Assembly (NCBI GenBank): GCA_001898645.1
Contig: MKUQ01000035.1
Span: 21,539 to 85,538 of the forward strand
Source: Burkholderiales bacterium 70-64
GTDB lineage: Bacteria; Pseudomonadota; Gammaproteobacteria; Burkholderiales; Burkholderiaceae_E
Reading direction: 5' to 3'
DNA: 64,000 nt
A program made the translations under genes and the position numbers. The notes beneath the pieces were generated by a model. It made no database searches. It worked only from the letters and a program-made list of their open reading frames with translations, and was not told where the DNA came from. Shown one piece after another: positions 25,271-38,400 of the stretch (positions are counted from its first letter, which is position 1; each line of letters opens with the position of its first letter).

Positions 25271-25980
25271 CCTGACACCGTCGTTCGCCCCGGCCGCCGG
25301 GAAGCGGGTGCGCCGCGGCTGGAGGAAGACCCGGCGCCGCGAAAACCGTCGAGCAGCAGCGGCCACAGCCGCCGCGCCGCCTCGAGCATGCCGCCCTCGC
25401 CGCCGAACAGGGTCGACTGCACCGCCAGGCCCTGCACGGTGCCAATGAGCAGCACCGCGGCGGCTTCCTCGTCGAGCGAGGCCGGCAGCTCGCCGGCCTC
25501 GCGCGCGGCGGCCATGGCGGCGCACAGGCGCTGGCGGTAGCCGCCCACCATCGTGCGCACGCGCGATTGCGCCGACGACGGCCCGGGGCGCTGCAGCTCG
25601 TGGTACAGGATGCGCGTCACCCCCGGGTAGCGCGCCACGAAGCCGACGTGGGCGAGGAACACGCCCTCGAGCGTGCGCATCGGCGTGCTGCCGACGGCGA
25701 AGGCCGCGTCGATGATCTCGCCCAGGGTCTGGCGCACCCAGTCGAACACCGCTGCCCAGATCGCGTCCTTGTCGGGGAAATGGCGAAACAGTGCTCCGTG
25801 GGTGACGCCGACCCGTTCGGCGATGGCCTGGGTGGTGATGCCCTCGGGGCCGGCGTCGCGCGCCAGCTCCACCACCGCCAGCACGATCTCGCGCCGGCGC
25901 TCGGCGCCGCTCAGGCGCACGCGCGTGGCGGCGGGCCCGCGCGAAACCGGAACCGGCCTGGCCGGCGCCGCGCTGCTCAT
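25267..25980 (-). CDS. TetR-family regulator, paralogue of the exporter TetR
   Basis: A 237-residue TetR protein. The helix-turn-helix block is IAERVGVTHGALFRHFPDKDAIW, and the ligand domain shows AHVGFVARYPGVTRILYHELQRPG; both parallel the regulator at 15985. The track starts at 26016, but AGGAGG lies eight bases before ATG 25980, so that start is used. It is divergent from the FmdE-like gene, with an AGTAAC palindrome 40 bases upstream. A Ser/Arg-rich tail of about 20 residues ends the protein. Autoregulation and control of the FmdE-like gene are likely; the inducer is unknown. Confidence 0.93.
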   Translation of the reverse strand: MSSAAPARPVPVSRGPAATRVRLSGAERRREIVLAVVELARDAGPEGITTQAIAERVGVTHGALFRHFPDKDAIWAAVFDWVRQTLGEIIDAAFAVGSTPMRTLEGVFLAHVGFVARYPGVTRILYHELQRPGPSSAQSRVRTMVGGYRQRLCAAMAAAREAGELPASLDEEAAAVLLIGTVQGLAVQSTLFGGEGGMLEAARRLWPLLLDGFRGAGSSSSRGAPASRRPGRTTVSG

Positions 25981-26019
25981 CGCATATCCCTCCTGGCAGC
26001 GTGCCATGCTCGACATGTA

Positions 26020-26033
26020 AGTAACACGTTACT
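26020..26033. promoter_or_regulatory. TetR operator between the TetR and FmdE-like genes
   Basis: AGTAAC-AC-GTTACT. It matches the AGTAAY-NN-RTTACT pattern of the operator at 15946-15961 and lies in the shared 92-bp divergent promoter region. Confidence 0.7.
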
Positions 26034-26072
26034 ATCCTAAGGGCGTTTTCCTTCCGCTACAAGGCCGGCCAC

Positions 26073-26714
26073 ATGAGCAGCGTCGTCTCCCCGCAGTCCT
26101 CCAGCCCCGCGTTCTTCGCCGACGCACCCACCATCGTCATGCGCGACTCGCTGGCCGAGTTCCTCGGCGCCGCCGACGCCGGAGTGTTGGAGTATCGCTA
26201 CGTCGACGCGGTGCGCCTGGCCGGGCATTCCTGCCCGACCGTGGCGGGCGCCTGGCTGATGGCGCGCGCGGCGGTGCGGGCGCTGTACCCCGAGGGGCAG
26301 CCGCTGCCCGAGCGCGGCGCGATCCGCATCGACTTTCGCGAGCGCCGCGATGCCGGGGTCACCGGCGTGGTGGCCAACGTGCTCGGGCTGGTGACCGGTG
26401 CCGCGGGCGACGGCGGCTTTCCGGGCATCGGCGGGCGCTTCGTGCGGCGCGATCGGCTGTTCTTCGAGCAGCCGGTAGGCGCGCAGGTGCGCTTCACGCG
26501 TCTGGACAACGATCGCGCGGTCGAGGCCGAGGCCAATCTGAGCCGGGTGCCGAGCGATCCGCGCATGGCGTGGGCGATGTCGCGCAGCCTCTCGGACGAT
26601 GCCAGCGCCGAGGAGACCGCGCTGTTTCGCGAGCTCTGGCAGGACCGCGTGCGCCGCGTCCTGGTCGAGCATGCCGACGACCCGGAATTGATCACGATCA
26701 AGCCGATACGCTGA
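26073..26714 (+). CDS. FmdE-domain protein of unknown function
   Basis: A 213-residue cytoplasmic protein. The motif AGHSCPTVAGAWLMARAAVRALYPEG has the GHxCP signature of FmdE (formylmethanofuran dehydrogenase subunit E-like) proteins, with His 52 and Cys 54 as probable metal ligands. The C-terminal zinc-ribbon of some FmdE proteins is missing. Nothing else from methanofuran or tetrahydromethanopterin metabolism is nearby. It is divergent from a TetR regulator, and 96 bp after it comes the SUF operon with its own promoter. ATG 26073 follows AAGG. FmdE-like proteins outside archaea have no agreed function. The family call is moderately sure and a role cannot be assigned. Confidence 0.72.
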   Translation: MSSVVSPQSSSPAFFADAPTIVMRDSLAEFLGAADAGVLEYRYVDAVRLAGHSCPTVAGAWLMARAAVRALYPEGQPLPERGAIRIDFRERRDAGVTGVVANVLGLVTGAAGDGGFPGIGGRFVRRDRLFFEQPVGAQVRFTRLDNDRAVEAEANLSRVPSDPRMAWAMSRSLSDDASAEETALFRELWQDRVRRVLVEHADDPELITIKPIR

Positions 26715-26740
26715 GGCACGTTCGAGCACCGGCTGCGCGG

Positions 26741-26772
26741 TTGACACAAACAGGACCAAAACGGTACTGTTT
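26741..26772 (+). promoter_or_regulatory. promoter and Rrf2-type operator of the SUF operon
   Basis: TTGACA (26741-26746) is followed after 18 bases by TACTGT (26765-26770). Between and over the -10 box is the inverted repeat AAACAGGACC-aaaac-GGTACTGTTT (26748-26772), with one mismatch per arm pair. The position fits repression by the first gene product, an Rrf2-family Fe-S regulator. Confidence 0.65.
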
Positions 26773-26810
26773 AGCGCAGGGCGGAGCAGGAACCGCCAGG
26801 AAACACGGAC

Positions 26811-27284
26811 ATGCTTCGCATCAGCAGGCTCGCGGATTACGGGACGATGGTGATGACCCAGATGGCCAGTCAGCCGCAACGGCTGTTCAGCGCCGCGGAT
26901 CTCGCCTTGTCGCTCGGCCTCGGCCGCGCCACGGTGAGCAAGGTCCTCAAGAGCCTGGCGCGGCGCGAGCTGGTCGCCAGCGTGCGCGGCCTGCATGGCG
27001 GGTATTCGTTGAGCCGGCCGCCGCAGGAGATCACCGTGGCCGACATCGTCGATGCGCTCGAGGAGCAGCCGTTCGGGCTCACGGAGTGCAGCGCCACTTC
27101 CGGCCTGTGTGACATCGAAACCAGTTGCCGCGTGCGCACGAACTGGCAGCAGATCAGCCTGATCGTGCGCCGCGCACTCGAAGGCGTGACGCTGGCCGAC
27201 ATGGCGCCGCCGCTGCGCGAGCAGCCGATCGTGCTGCATCGCGCGCCGCGCGCCGCCGCGCAGGCGAGCGAATCGACGCAATGA
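26811..27284 (+). CDS. Rrf2-family SUF operon regulator (IscR-like)
   Basis: A 157-residue regulator. Its N-terminus [19 protein letters not shown] and the wing [16 protein letters not shown] are typical of the SUF-associated Rrf2 group. Three cysteines at 93, 100 and 106 ([15 protein letters not shown]) should hold an iron-sulfur cluster, so DNA binding would report cellular cluster supply. It is the first gene of the SUF operon, 16 bp before sufB, and the inverted repeat at 26748-26772 is its probable autoregulatory site. A Ser/Ala-rich tail ends the protein. Confidence 0.93.
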   Translation: MLRISRLADYGTMVMTQMASQPQRLFSAADLALSLGLGRATVSKVLKSLARRELVASVRGLHGGYSLSRPPQEITVADIVDALEEQPFGLTECSATSGLCDIETSCRVRTNWQQISLIVRRALEGVTLADMAPPLREQPIVLHRAPRAAAQASESTQ

Positions 27285-27300
27285 CAGGAGTCAGCCCTAC

Positions 27301-28749
<1,449 letters not shown>

Positions 28750-28763
28750 AGGAGAGAACGAGC

Positions 28764-29566
<803 letters not shown>

Positions 29567-29570
<4 letters not shown>

Positions 29571-30885
29571 GCGACATCGACACCTGGCTGGGCGTCTTCC
29601 GCACCCGCGCGGCGAGCCTGTCGGGAGCCGGGCTGCCCTGGCTCGCCGCGATCCGCCAGCGTGCCATCGAACGCTTCGCCGACGAGGGCTGGCCGACCCA
29701 GCGCATGGACCACTGGCGGCACACGTCGCTCGCCTTCCTGGGGCAAGCGAGCTTCGACGAGGCATCGGGCGGTGATTCCGCCGCGGCGCAGGCTGCCGTG
29801 GCGAAGCTGCGCGGCGAGGACGACGGCGGGCACTGGCTGGTGTTCGTCGACGGCCGCTACGCCGCGGCGCTGTCGCAGGTCGGCGCCTTGCCCGCCGGCG
29901 CGAGCGTGGGCGCCCTGTCCGAGGCGCTGGCTGCGCAGCCCGAGCGGGTGCAGGCCGCCTTCGGCAGCGCCGACAGCGGCGCCAGCCCGGTGGCGCTCAA
30001 CGCGGCGCTGGCCACCGACGGCGCGTTCGTGCACCTGGCGCGCGGCACGGCGCTCGAGGCGCCCATCCACCTGGTGTTCGTCGCCAGCGCGCCGAACGCC
30101 GCCTCGCATCCGCGCAACCTGGTGGTCGCCGAGGCCGGCGCGCAGGCCACGATCGTCGAGCACTGGCTCGGCGGCGGCGCCGCGGCCGCCTCGCTCAGCA
30201 ACGCGGTGACGCGCATCGAGGCCGGCGCCGACGCACGCATCACGCACGTCAAGCTGCAGGAAGAGGACCAGCAGGCGGTGCACCTGGCCGCCATCGAGGT
30301 CGCGCAGGCGCGCGGCTCGGTGTTCGGTTCGCACTCGCTGTCGTTCGGGGCGCGCCTGGCGCGCCACGACATCGTCACGCGCTTCGAGGGCGAGGGCTGC
30401 GAGGTGCTGCTCAACGGCCTGTACCACGTCGACGGCCGGCGTCACGTCGATCACCACACGCGCATCGATCACCTGCAGCCGCGCGGCACCAGCCGCGAGT
30501 TCTACCGCGGCATCGTCGACGAGGCCGCGCGCGGCGTGTTCGCCGGGCGCATCGTGGTCGCCGCGGGCGCGATGCGCACCGATGCGATCCAGCGCACCGA
30601 CAACCTGCTGCTCTCGCCGCGCGCCGAGGCCGACGCGCGCCCCGAGCTCGAGATCTACGCCGACGACGTGAAGTGCGCGCACGGCGCGACGGTCGGGCAG
30701 ATCGACGAGGCGAGCCTGTTCTACCTGCGTTCGCGCGGCATCGACGAGCCGCACGCGCGCAACCTGCTCACCTACGCCTTTGCCGCCGAGGCCCTGGCGC
30801 GCATCGGCCTGGCGCCGCTGCGCCGGCGCGCCGCGGCCACCCTGCGCGCGCGCCTGCCCGGCGGCGAGCTCATGGAGGAGTTGTC

Positions 30886-30889
<4 letters not shown>
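29567..30889 (+). CDS. sufD: Fe-S cluster assembly protein SufD
   Basis: A 440-residue SufD, partner of SufB in the SufBC2D complex. The core block LYHVDGRRHVDHHTRIDHLQ and the C-terminal DVKCAHGATVGQIDEASLFYLRSRGI are conserved, including the His-rich stretch needed for cluster assembly. ATG 29567 overlaps the sufC stop, and the stop overlaps the sufS start. Confidence 0.97.
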
Positions 30890-32189
<1,300 letters not shown>

Positions 32190-32193
<4 letters not shown>

Positions 32194-32645
32194 GCCTGAG
32201 CCGTGGCGACCTGCGCGAGCTCTATCAGGAGGTGATCTTCGATCACAACCGCAGCCCGCGCAATTTCCACGAGATGGAGCATCCCGACCGGGTGGCCGAA
32301 GGGCACAACCCGCTGTGCGGCGACCAGCTCACGCTCTACGTGCGCCTGGACAAGGGCGTGGTCGCCGACGCGAGCTTCGTCGGGCATGGCTGTGCCATCT
32401 CCACCGCCTCGGCCTCGCTGATGACCGAGGCGGTGAAGGGGCATACGGTCGAAGAGGTCGAGGCGCTGTTTCGCGATTTCCATGCGCTGCTCACGGATGC
32501 GGCGCCCCCCGGCCGGGATTTCGGCAAACTCGAAGTACTGGCGGGCGTCAAGGAATTCCCGGTGCGAGTGAAGTGCGCGACGCTCGCCTGGCACACGCTG
32601 CACAACGCACTGATCGGCGCCGGGGATCCGGCCAAGACGGAATGA
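32190..32645 (+). CDS. sufU: SufU-type scaffold/sulfur-acceptor protein
   Basis: A 151-residue U-type protein with the three ligand cysteines C43 (PLCGDQ), C68 (GHGCAIS) and C129 (VKCATLAWH), and the Asp of CGD. The SREPRNFHEME-like opening (HNRSPRNFHEMEHP) and the insertion before the last Cys fit SufU rather than IscU. In SUF systems without SufE it accepts persulfide from SufS, often with zinc. ATG 32190 overlaps the sufS stop. Confidence 0.95.
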
Positions 32646-32655
32646 AGGAGTTGCG

Positions 32656-33231
32656 ATGGGTTACCGGCACGGCGATATCCAGGAAGTCACGCTGACCCGC
32701 GATTGCCCCGCGGTCATGGTGCCCTGGGGGACCGGCACGACGCTGGAAGCAGGGCGGGTGGGCTACATCAGCCAGCGGCTCGGCGGTACGTTCACCGTCA
32801 TGGTCGACGGCAACCTGTATCGCATCGACGGGCGCCATGCCGACGCGCTCGGCCTCGAGCTCGACCCTTCCGAGGCGCTGGCCCTCGGCGTCGACGGCGG
32901 TCCGCCCACCACCGCCGAGGCGGTCGAGAAGGCGGCCTGGATGCACCTGTCCACCTGCTACGACCCCGAGATCCCGATCGACATCGTCGCGCTCGGGCTG
33001 GTCTACGGCTGCGACGTCAAGCCGCTCGAGGACGGGCGCTTCCGCATCGAGGTGCGCATGACGCTGACCGCCCCTGGCTGCGGCATGGGTACTCTGCTGG
33101 CCGACGAGGCGCGCGACAAGCTGCTCGGCATTCCCAACGTGGCCGAGGTCGACGTCGAGCTGGTGTGGGATCCGCCCTGGAGCAGAGAGATGATGAGCGA
33201 GGCGGCGCAGCTCGAGATGGGCCTGCTCTGA
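32656..33231 (+). CDS. sufT: SufT Fe-S cluster maturation protein
   Basis: A 191-residue protein. The N-terminal half (GYRHGDIQEVTLTRDCPAVMVPWGT) is specific to SufT, and the second half is a DUF59/MIP18-like domain (HLSTCYDPEIPIDIVALGLVYG, then TLTAPGCGMGTLLADE). SufT helps cluster delivery to client enzymes. Ten bp after the U-type gene, it ends the SUF operon. The domain order matches known SufT proteins. Confidence 0.94.
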   Translation: MGYRHGDIQEVTLTRDCPAVMVPWGTGTTLEAGRVGYISQRLGGTFTVMVDGNLYRIDGRHADALGLELDPSEALALGVDGGPPTTAEAVEKAAWMHLSTCYDPEIPIDIVALGLVYGCDVKPLEDGRFRIEVRMTLTAPGCGMGTLLADEARDKLLGIPNVAEVDVELVWDPPWSREMMSEAAQLEMGLL

Positions 33232-33263
33232 TCGGGCCTGTCCTGATTCCGGCCCTGACGTCC

Positions 33264-33295
33264 TTGACCTGAATCAAACACGAATCATTTGCATT
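33264..33295 (+). promoter_or_regulatory. possible Fur-controlled promoter region of the TonB receptor
   Basis: GAATCATTTGCATT (33282-33295) equals the right half of common proteobacterial Fur boxes; the left half (TCAAACAC) fits poorly. A TTGACC lies at 33264-33269 without a convincing -10. Iron control is likely for the gene type but weakly shown here. Confidence 0.3.
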
Positions 33296-33375
33296 AAGCG
33301 ACACTCCGTTGCTATCTTCCTGACCTGCGACTCCCGATCCTGGCGGGTCGCGGCCCCCCAAGATCGGAGTCGTCG

Positions 33376-35418
33376 ATGCCCACGTTGCGTGTCCGGCCGC
33401 TGTACGCGGCGCTTGTCTGCATGTTCGCCGCTGCCGGCGCCTCGGCGCAGGAAGCGCAGTCGCTGCCCGAGGTCAGCATCACGGCCAAGGGCTACCAGTC
33501 GGACGACGCCGAAACTCCCATCTCGGTCGGCAACGTGGATCGCCAGCAGTGGCTCGACCGCGGCGCCGCCAACGTGGGCGCCGCCCTGCGCGGCCTGCCC
33601 GGCCTGTCGGTCACCAGCGACGGTGCCCAGGGCCAGAACCCGGTCATCCGCGGGCTGCGGCGCGAAAGCATCGTGCTGATGGTCGACGGCATGCGGATGA
33701 ACTCGGCGCAGCCGGCAGGGGCGATCGCCTCCTTCATGTCGCTCGGGCTCGCCGACCGCGTCGAAGTCGTGCGCGGCCCGGCATCGGTGCTCTACGGCAC
33801 GGGGGCGCTCGGCGGGGCGATCAACGTCATCCTGCCCCAGGCGCGCTTCGAGCCGGGGCTGCACGTACGCGCCGGCGCCCAGTTCGACAGCGCCAGCAGC
33901 GGCCTGCGCGGCAGCGCGGTGGCCAACCTCTCCGAAGGCGACCACGCGCTGATGCTGGGCGCCTCGGCGGCGAACCTGGGCGACTACCGCGCGCCCGACG
34001 GCCGGGTCGGTCTCACCGGCTACGACAGCGACAGCCTGATCGGGCAATACCGCTTCCGCATCGACGCCTCGCAGCAGTTGCGGCTGTCGCTGCAGCAGCA
34101 CGTCGACCGCGACGTCTGGTATCCGGGGTCGGCCAAGCCGGGCACGCCGCCTGCGCTCGGCACGGTGACCGTCCATTCCCCGGAGCAGAAGCGCCAGCTG
34201 GCCGAGATCGGCTATCGCCGCAGCGGATCGGGCGATCGTCCGCTCAACTTCGATGCGCGCGTGTATCACCAGACCGTCGAGCGCCAGATCAACGCGTTCG
34301 CCAGCGCGCTCGGTCGCGACCAGACCGACACCCACGTCTCGTTCGACACCAACGGCGTGGACCTCAAGGCCGACTGGCTGGCCCACCCCTCGCACCTGCT
34401 GTCGTTCGGCATCAACGCGTGGCGCATGGAGGCTTCGCCCGAGCGCTACCTGAACAACAATCCGCCGCTGTTCAACAACCACGTGCGCAACGATCCGTTC
34501 GCCGACGGCCGGATCGACGCTGCCGGGGTGTGGATCCAGGACGACATGCGCTTCGGCTCGCTGGCGCTGCTCGCCGGGCTGCGCCACGACGTCGTGCGCG
34601 GCGAGGCTGCCTCGATGAGCAACGGCGCGGTGACCAGCGGCCTGTCGCGCACCGACAGCGCCAACTCGGGCAGCCTGGGGGCGATCTGGGAGGTCTCCCC
34701 GCTGCTGCGGCCCTATGCCAACGTCTCGCGCGCCTTCCGCGCCGGCGACATGCGCGAGCGCTTCGAGGCCTCGCCGCGCGGCGACGGCTACTTCTACGTG
34801 GGCAATCCGCAGATCCGTCCGGAGGTGGCCACGCAGTTCGAGGTCGGCCTCAAGGGCAGCACCGGCAACGTCCACTACACGCTGTCGACCTATCGCACGC
34901 GCATCACCGATTTCATCACCGGGCGGGTGACCGGCGCGGTGCAGAGCGGCCTGCCGGTGAAGCAGACCGAGAACATCGGCGAAGCCGTCCTGCGCGGGGT
35001 CGAGGCGCTGGCGCGCTGGCAGTTCCAGCCGCGCCAGTGGGCGAGCATCGCCTGGTCGCAGGTGCGCGGCTGGAACCGCGACATCGGCGAGCCGCTGTTC
35101 CAGATGCCGGCCGACGAGCTCACGCTCGGATGGGAGGGCGGCCTGGCCGACGGCTGGAGCGCCGACGCGGCGCTGCGGCTGGTCAGGCGCCAGGATCAGG
35201 TGGCGACCGTGTTCTCGCGCGGCACCGAAGACGCCACGGCGGGATTCGCCACGGCCGACTTCGGCGTGAGCTATCGCTGGCGCCAGCAGCGCGTGCGGGT
35301 GGCCCTGCTCAACGCGTTCGACAAGCCGTATCACGAGCACCTGGCCGAAGGGCTGTCGGGGCAGGAGATCCGCGCCCCCGGCCGCAGCCTGCTGCTCTCG
35401 TGGCAGGGCAGCTTCTGA
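33376..35418 (+). CDS. TonB-dependent outer-membrane receptor
   Basis: A 680-residue receptor. After a signal peptide (cut at ASAQ) comes the plug with VRGPASVLYGTGALGGAINV and VIRGLRRESIVLMVDGMRM; the rest alternates beta strands and ends in aromatic SWQGSF, as outer-membrane barrels do. The TonB box is probably around SLPEVSIT. The ligand is not readable; heme, siderophore or metal chelates are all possible. ATG 33376 has GGAG six bases upstream. It stands alone, 144 bp after sufT, and converges on the penicillin-binding protein gene. A Fur-like half-site lies upstream. Confidence 0.9.
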   Translation: MPTLRVRPLYAALVCMFAAAGASAQEAQSLPEVSITAKGYQSDDAETPISVGNVDRQQWLDRGAANVGAALRGLPGLSVTSDGAQGQNPVIRGLRRESIVLMVDGMRMNSAQPAGAIASFMSLGLADRVEVVRGPASVLYGTGALGGAINVILPQARFEPGLHVRAGAQFDSASSGLRGSAVANLSEGDHALMLGASAANLGDYRAPDGRVGLTGYDSDSLIGQYRFRIDASQQLRLSLQQHVDRDVWYPGSAKPGTPPALGTVTVHSPEQKRQLAEIGYRRSGSGDRPLNFDARVYHQTVERQINAFASALGRDQTDTHVSFDTNGVDLKADWLAHPSHLLSFGINAWRMEASPERYLNNNPPLFNNHVRNDPFADGRIDAAGVWIQDDMRFGSLALLAGLRHDVVRGEAASMSNGAVTSGLSRTDSANSGSLGAIWEVSPLLRPYANVSRAFRAGDMRERFEASPRGDGYFYVGNPQIRPEVATQFEVGLKGSTGNVHYTLSTYRTRITDFITGRVTGAVQSGLPVKQTENIGEAVLRGVEALARWQFQPRQWASIAWSQVRGWNRDIGEPLFQMPADELTLGWEGGLADGWSADAALRLVRRQDQVATVFSRGTEDATAGFATADFGVSYRWRQQRVRVALLNAFDKPYHEHLAEGLSGQEIRAPGRSLLLSWQGSF

Positions 35419-35473
35419 TACGGTGCGAACGAACGCAAGAGCGCATGAACCGGCGCGCTTGCGCGGCGGCAGT

Positions 35474-38400
35474 CTAAGGCAAGGGTACGCAGGCCGACCC
35501 TGAATCGGGCCGGTCGAGAAAGGGCAGCAGCGCCGGCGCGAGCGACTTCAGCAGCTGGGTGGGCAGCGCGCTGGTGAAGCGATACCGTTCCGCGTAGGGT
35601 TCCCTGACGTAGGCCATCATGGTGCCGTAGTAGCGCTCGCCGATCAGGAATACGAAGGTGGCCGAGCGGCTTACCACCCGCGACGAGATCAGCTGTCCGC
35701 CCCGGCCGTAGACGTCGAAGCGGTGATCGCCGGTGCCGGTCTTGCCGCCGATGGCCAGCGGCGTGCCGTCGGGGCGCGCGAGCGTACCGGCCAGACGCCG
35801 CGCGGTGCCGCGCTCGACCACGCCGAGCACGGCGCTGCGGGCTGCCTGGGCGACCTCGTGCGGCAGCACGCGTTCGGCCGGCGGCGGGTCGAAGTCCAGG
35901 CGCGTCTCGTAGGGCGTGCCGCGCGCGAAGGCGAGCGATTCGATGCGCGCCACCGGCAGGCGCAGGCCGTCGTTGACCAGGATCCCCATCAGCTCGGCGA
36001 GCGCTGCCGGGCGGTCGCCCGAGGCGCCCAGCGCCGTCGCGTAGGAAGGGGTGAGGGCGTCGAACGGATAGCCCAGCCGGTGCCAGGCGCGCTGCACCTC
36101 GAGAAAGGCCTCGACCTCGAGCAGGCTGCGGATGCGCACGTCCTGGGCGTTCTTGTTGCGGGTCTTGAACAGCCAGCCGTAGACCTCCTGGCGCTCGGCG
36201 CGGCTGGCCGCGTACGCGTCGCCGAGCGACGCCTCGGGATGGCGGCGCAGGAAGCCGACCAGCCACAGCTCGAGCGGGTGCACGCCGGCCACGTAGCCGC
36301 GGTCGGCCAGCGAGGGCAGTGCACGCGGCCCCTGCTTCTCGTGCAGCGCGTGCACCGTCTGCGCGGAGAGCTCGTTGCCGGGCAGCCGCTGCGCCAGGAA
36401 GCGCCCCAGCGCGTCCGCGTCGGCATCGGGCTCGAGCTCGAGAAAGACGGCGGACAGCCGTCGCGGCGACGTGCGCACGCCCTGCAGGAGCACCTCTTCC
36501 GCCTCCTGCGGCGATTTCCCCTGGTACTTGCGGTAGAAGCGGGCGATGAACTCGCGCCCTTCCCGGTCGGCGAAGCGCGACAGGTATTCCTGGCGCGCCG
36601 GATCGGAGCGGTCCTCGAGCAGCGTCGCGCTCGAGCCGGGCACCTTGAACATCAGGTGGTGCACGATGTCGCGCATCAGCCGGATGAAGACCAGGTTCAC
36701 CGAGCGTTCGAGGGCTTCGCGCACGCTCAGCACGCGGCCGTTGTCGGCCGCCTCGAAGTTGCCGAAGCGGTGCAGCCCGCCGCCGGTGAAGAACTCCTCA
36801 GCGGGGCTGGCCGAGTAGCGGCGCTGCATGGCCGCCTCGAGCATCGCCGCCAGCGTGGCGTCCGCGCCGCTGCGCAGCAGGTAGTCCTTCGCCCAGCGCC
36901 CGAGGGCGTCGCGCGGGCTGACCGCGACGGCCTCGAGCTGCGCGGGCGCCAGGCCGCTCCAGCGGGCGTGCAGGTCGGCCACCAGCTCCAGGTAGGTGAC
37001 CAGCGTGCGCAGCTTGGCGGTGGAGCCGAGGTCGAGCCGCGCGCCCTCGTTGATGTCGAACGGCTGGTCGAAGTTGTCGGTCTGCACGCGCAGCAGGTTG
37101 GCGTGCTCGCCGCGCTCGAACAGGGTGAAGCTGAACACCAGCTTGCCCGGATCGTCGTCCGGCTGCAGCAGGCTGTGGCCGTACAGGCCGGCGGCGCGCG
37201 CGGTGGCCGGATCGGCCAGGCCGCGCAGCACGCGCGTGGCGGTGCGCTGGGCCTCGCCGTCGAGCGTGCTGCGCGCGGCGAGATCGAGCCGGTCGAGATC
37301 GTAGGCGCGCGGCACGTCGAGCATGGCCGAGAGCCGGGCGCGTACCGCCGTGGCCGCCTTGCGCTCGGTGAACGAGATCGCCGGCTCGGGAGGCGGCTGC
37401 GCCTGCCGCTGCAGGCGCACCGCCAGGGCGGCGTCGCGCAGCGCCGGGCTGATCATCCCGGCCCGCTCCATGAGCCGCAGGTAGCTGTCGGTGAGCCCGG
37501 CCAGGTCGGCCTCGCCGCCGAACAGGTACCACGAGGGCCGGCGCTGCGCGATCATCAGCGACAGCGCCTGCTTGAAAGCGGTGGCGCGTTCGCGCAGGGC
37601 GGCCTCGGCCATCGGCGCCTCGTCGTCGCCGTCGCGCAGCAGCCGGTTGATCTCGGTGAAGTCGCGCCCATACCAGGCCCACAGCCCGTCGCCGATGCCG
37701 TTGACCTCGCCGAAGCCGGGCCTGGCCGCCAGCGGCACCGTGTTCAGGTAGTCGGTCACGATCTCGCGGCGCCGCGCCAGGGTGTCCTCGCCGTCGAGGT
37801 AGGCGCGCAGCGAGGCCGAGGCCATCTGCCGCAGCTTCTCGGTGGCCGATTCGGTGCGGCCGTCGGGCGAGTGCCGGTATTTCTCGATCTGGGTGGCCAG
37901 GGTGCTGCCGCCGTGCGCGGGATGCGCGCCGTCGGCCATGCGCCACACCTGGTCGACGACCGCCTTGGCGAGGCGGTCCCATTCGATGGCCGGGTTGCGC
38001 GCCGGCTGCTGCGTATCGAGCAGGTCGCGATCCTCGACGAACAGCAGCGCGTCGACCAGCAGCGACGGCACCGATTCGAAGCGCGCATAGACCCGCTGCG
38101 GGAAGCGCGCCACGAAGGTGGGCTCGCCGCGGCATTCGCGCAGCTCCAGGCCGGCCTGGTCCTTCTCGCGGTAGATCGCGAACAGGCCGCGATCGAGCAG
38201 ATCGATCATGCCCGGCGACATGCGCGCCTGGGCGCTCACGCGAAAGCCCTGGCGCTCGAGCCGCTCGACGAATTCCGGCAGCTGGCGGTAGCCCAGCCGC
38301 TCGTCGTACGGGCCCGCCTCCGGGAAGCGGATGGCGTCGCTCGGCCCGGCGCCGACCTCGAAGCGCAGCTCGCGCGCGATCCCGGCGAGGCGGGCGGCCT

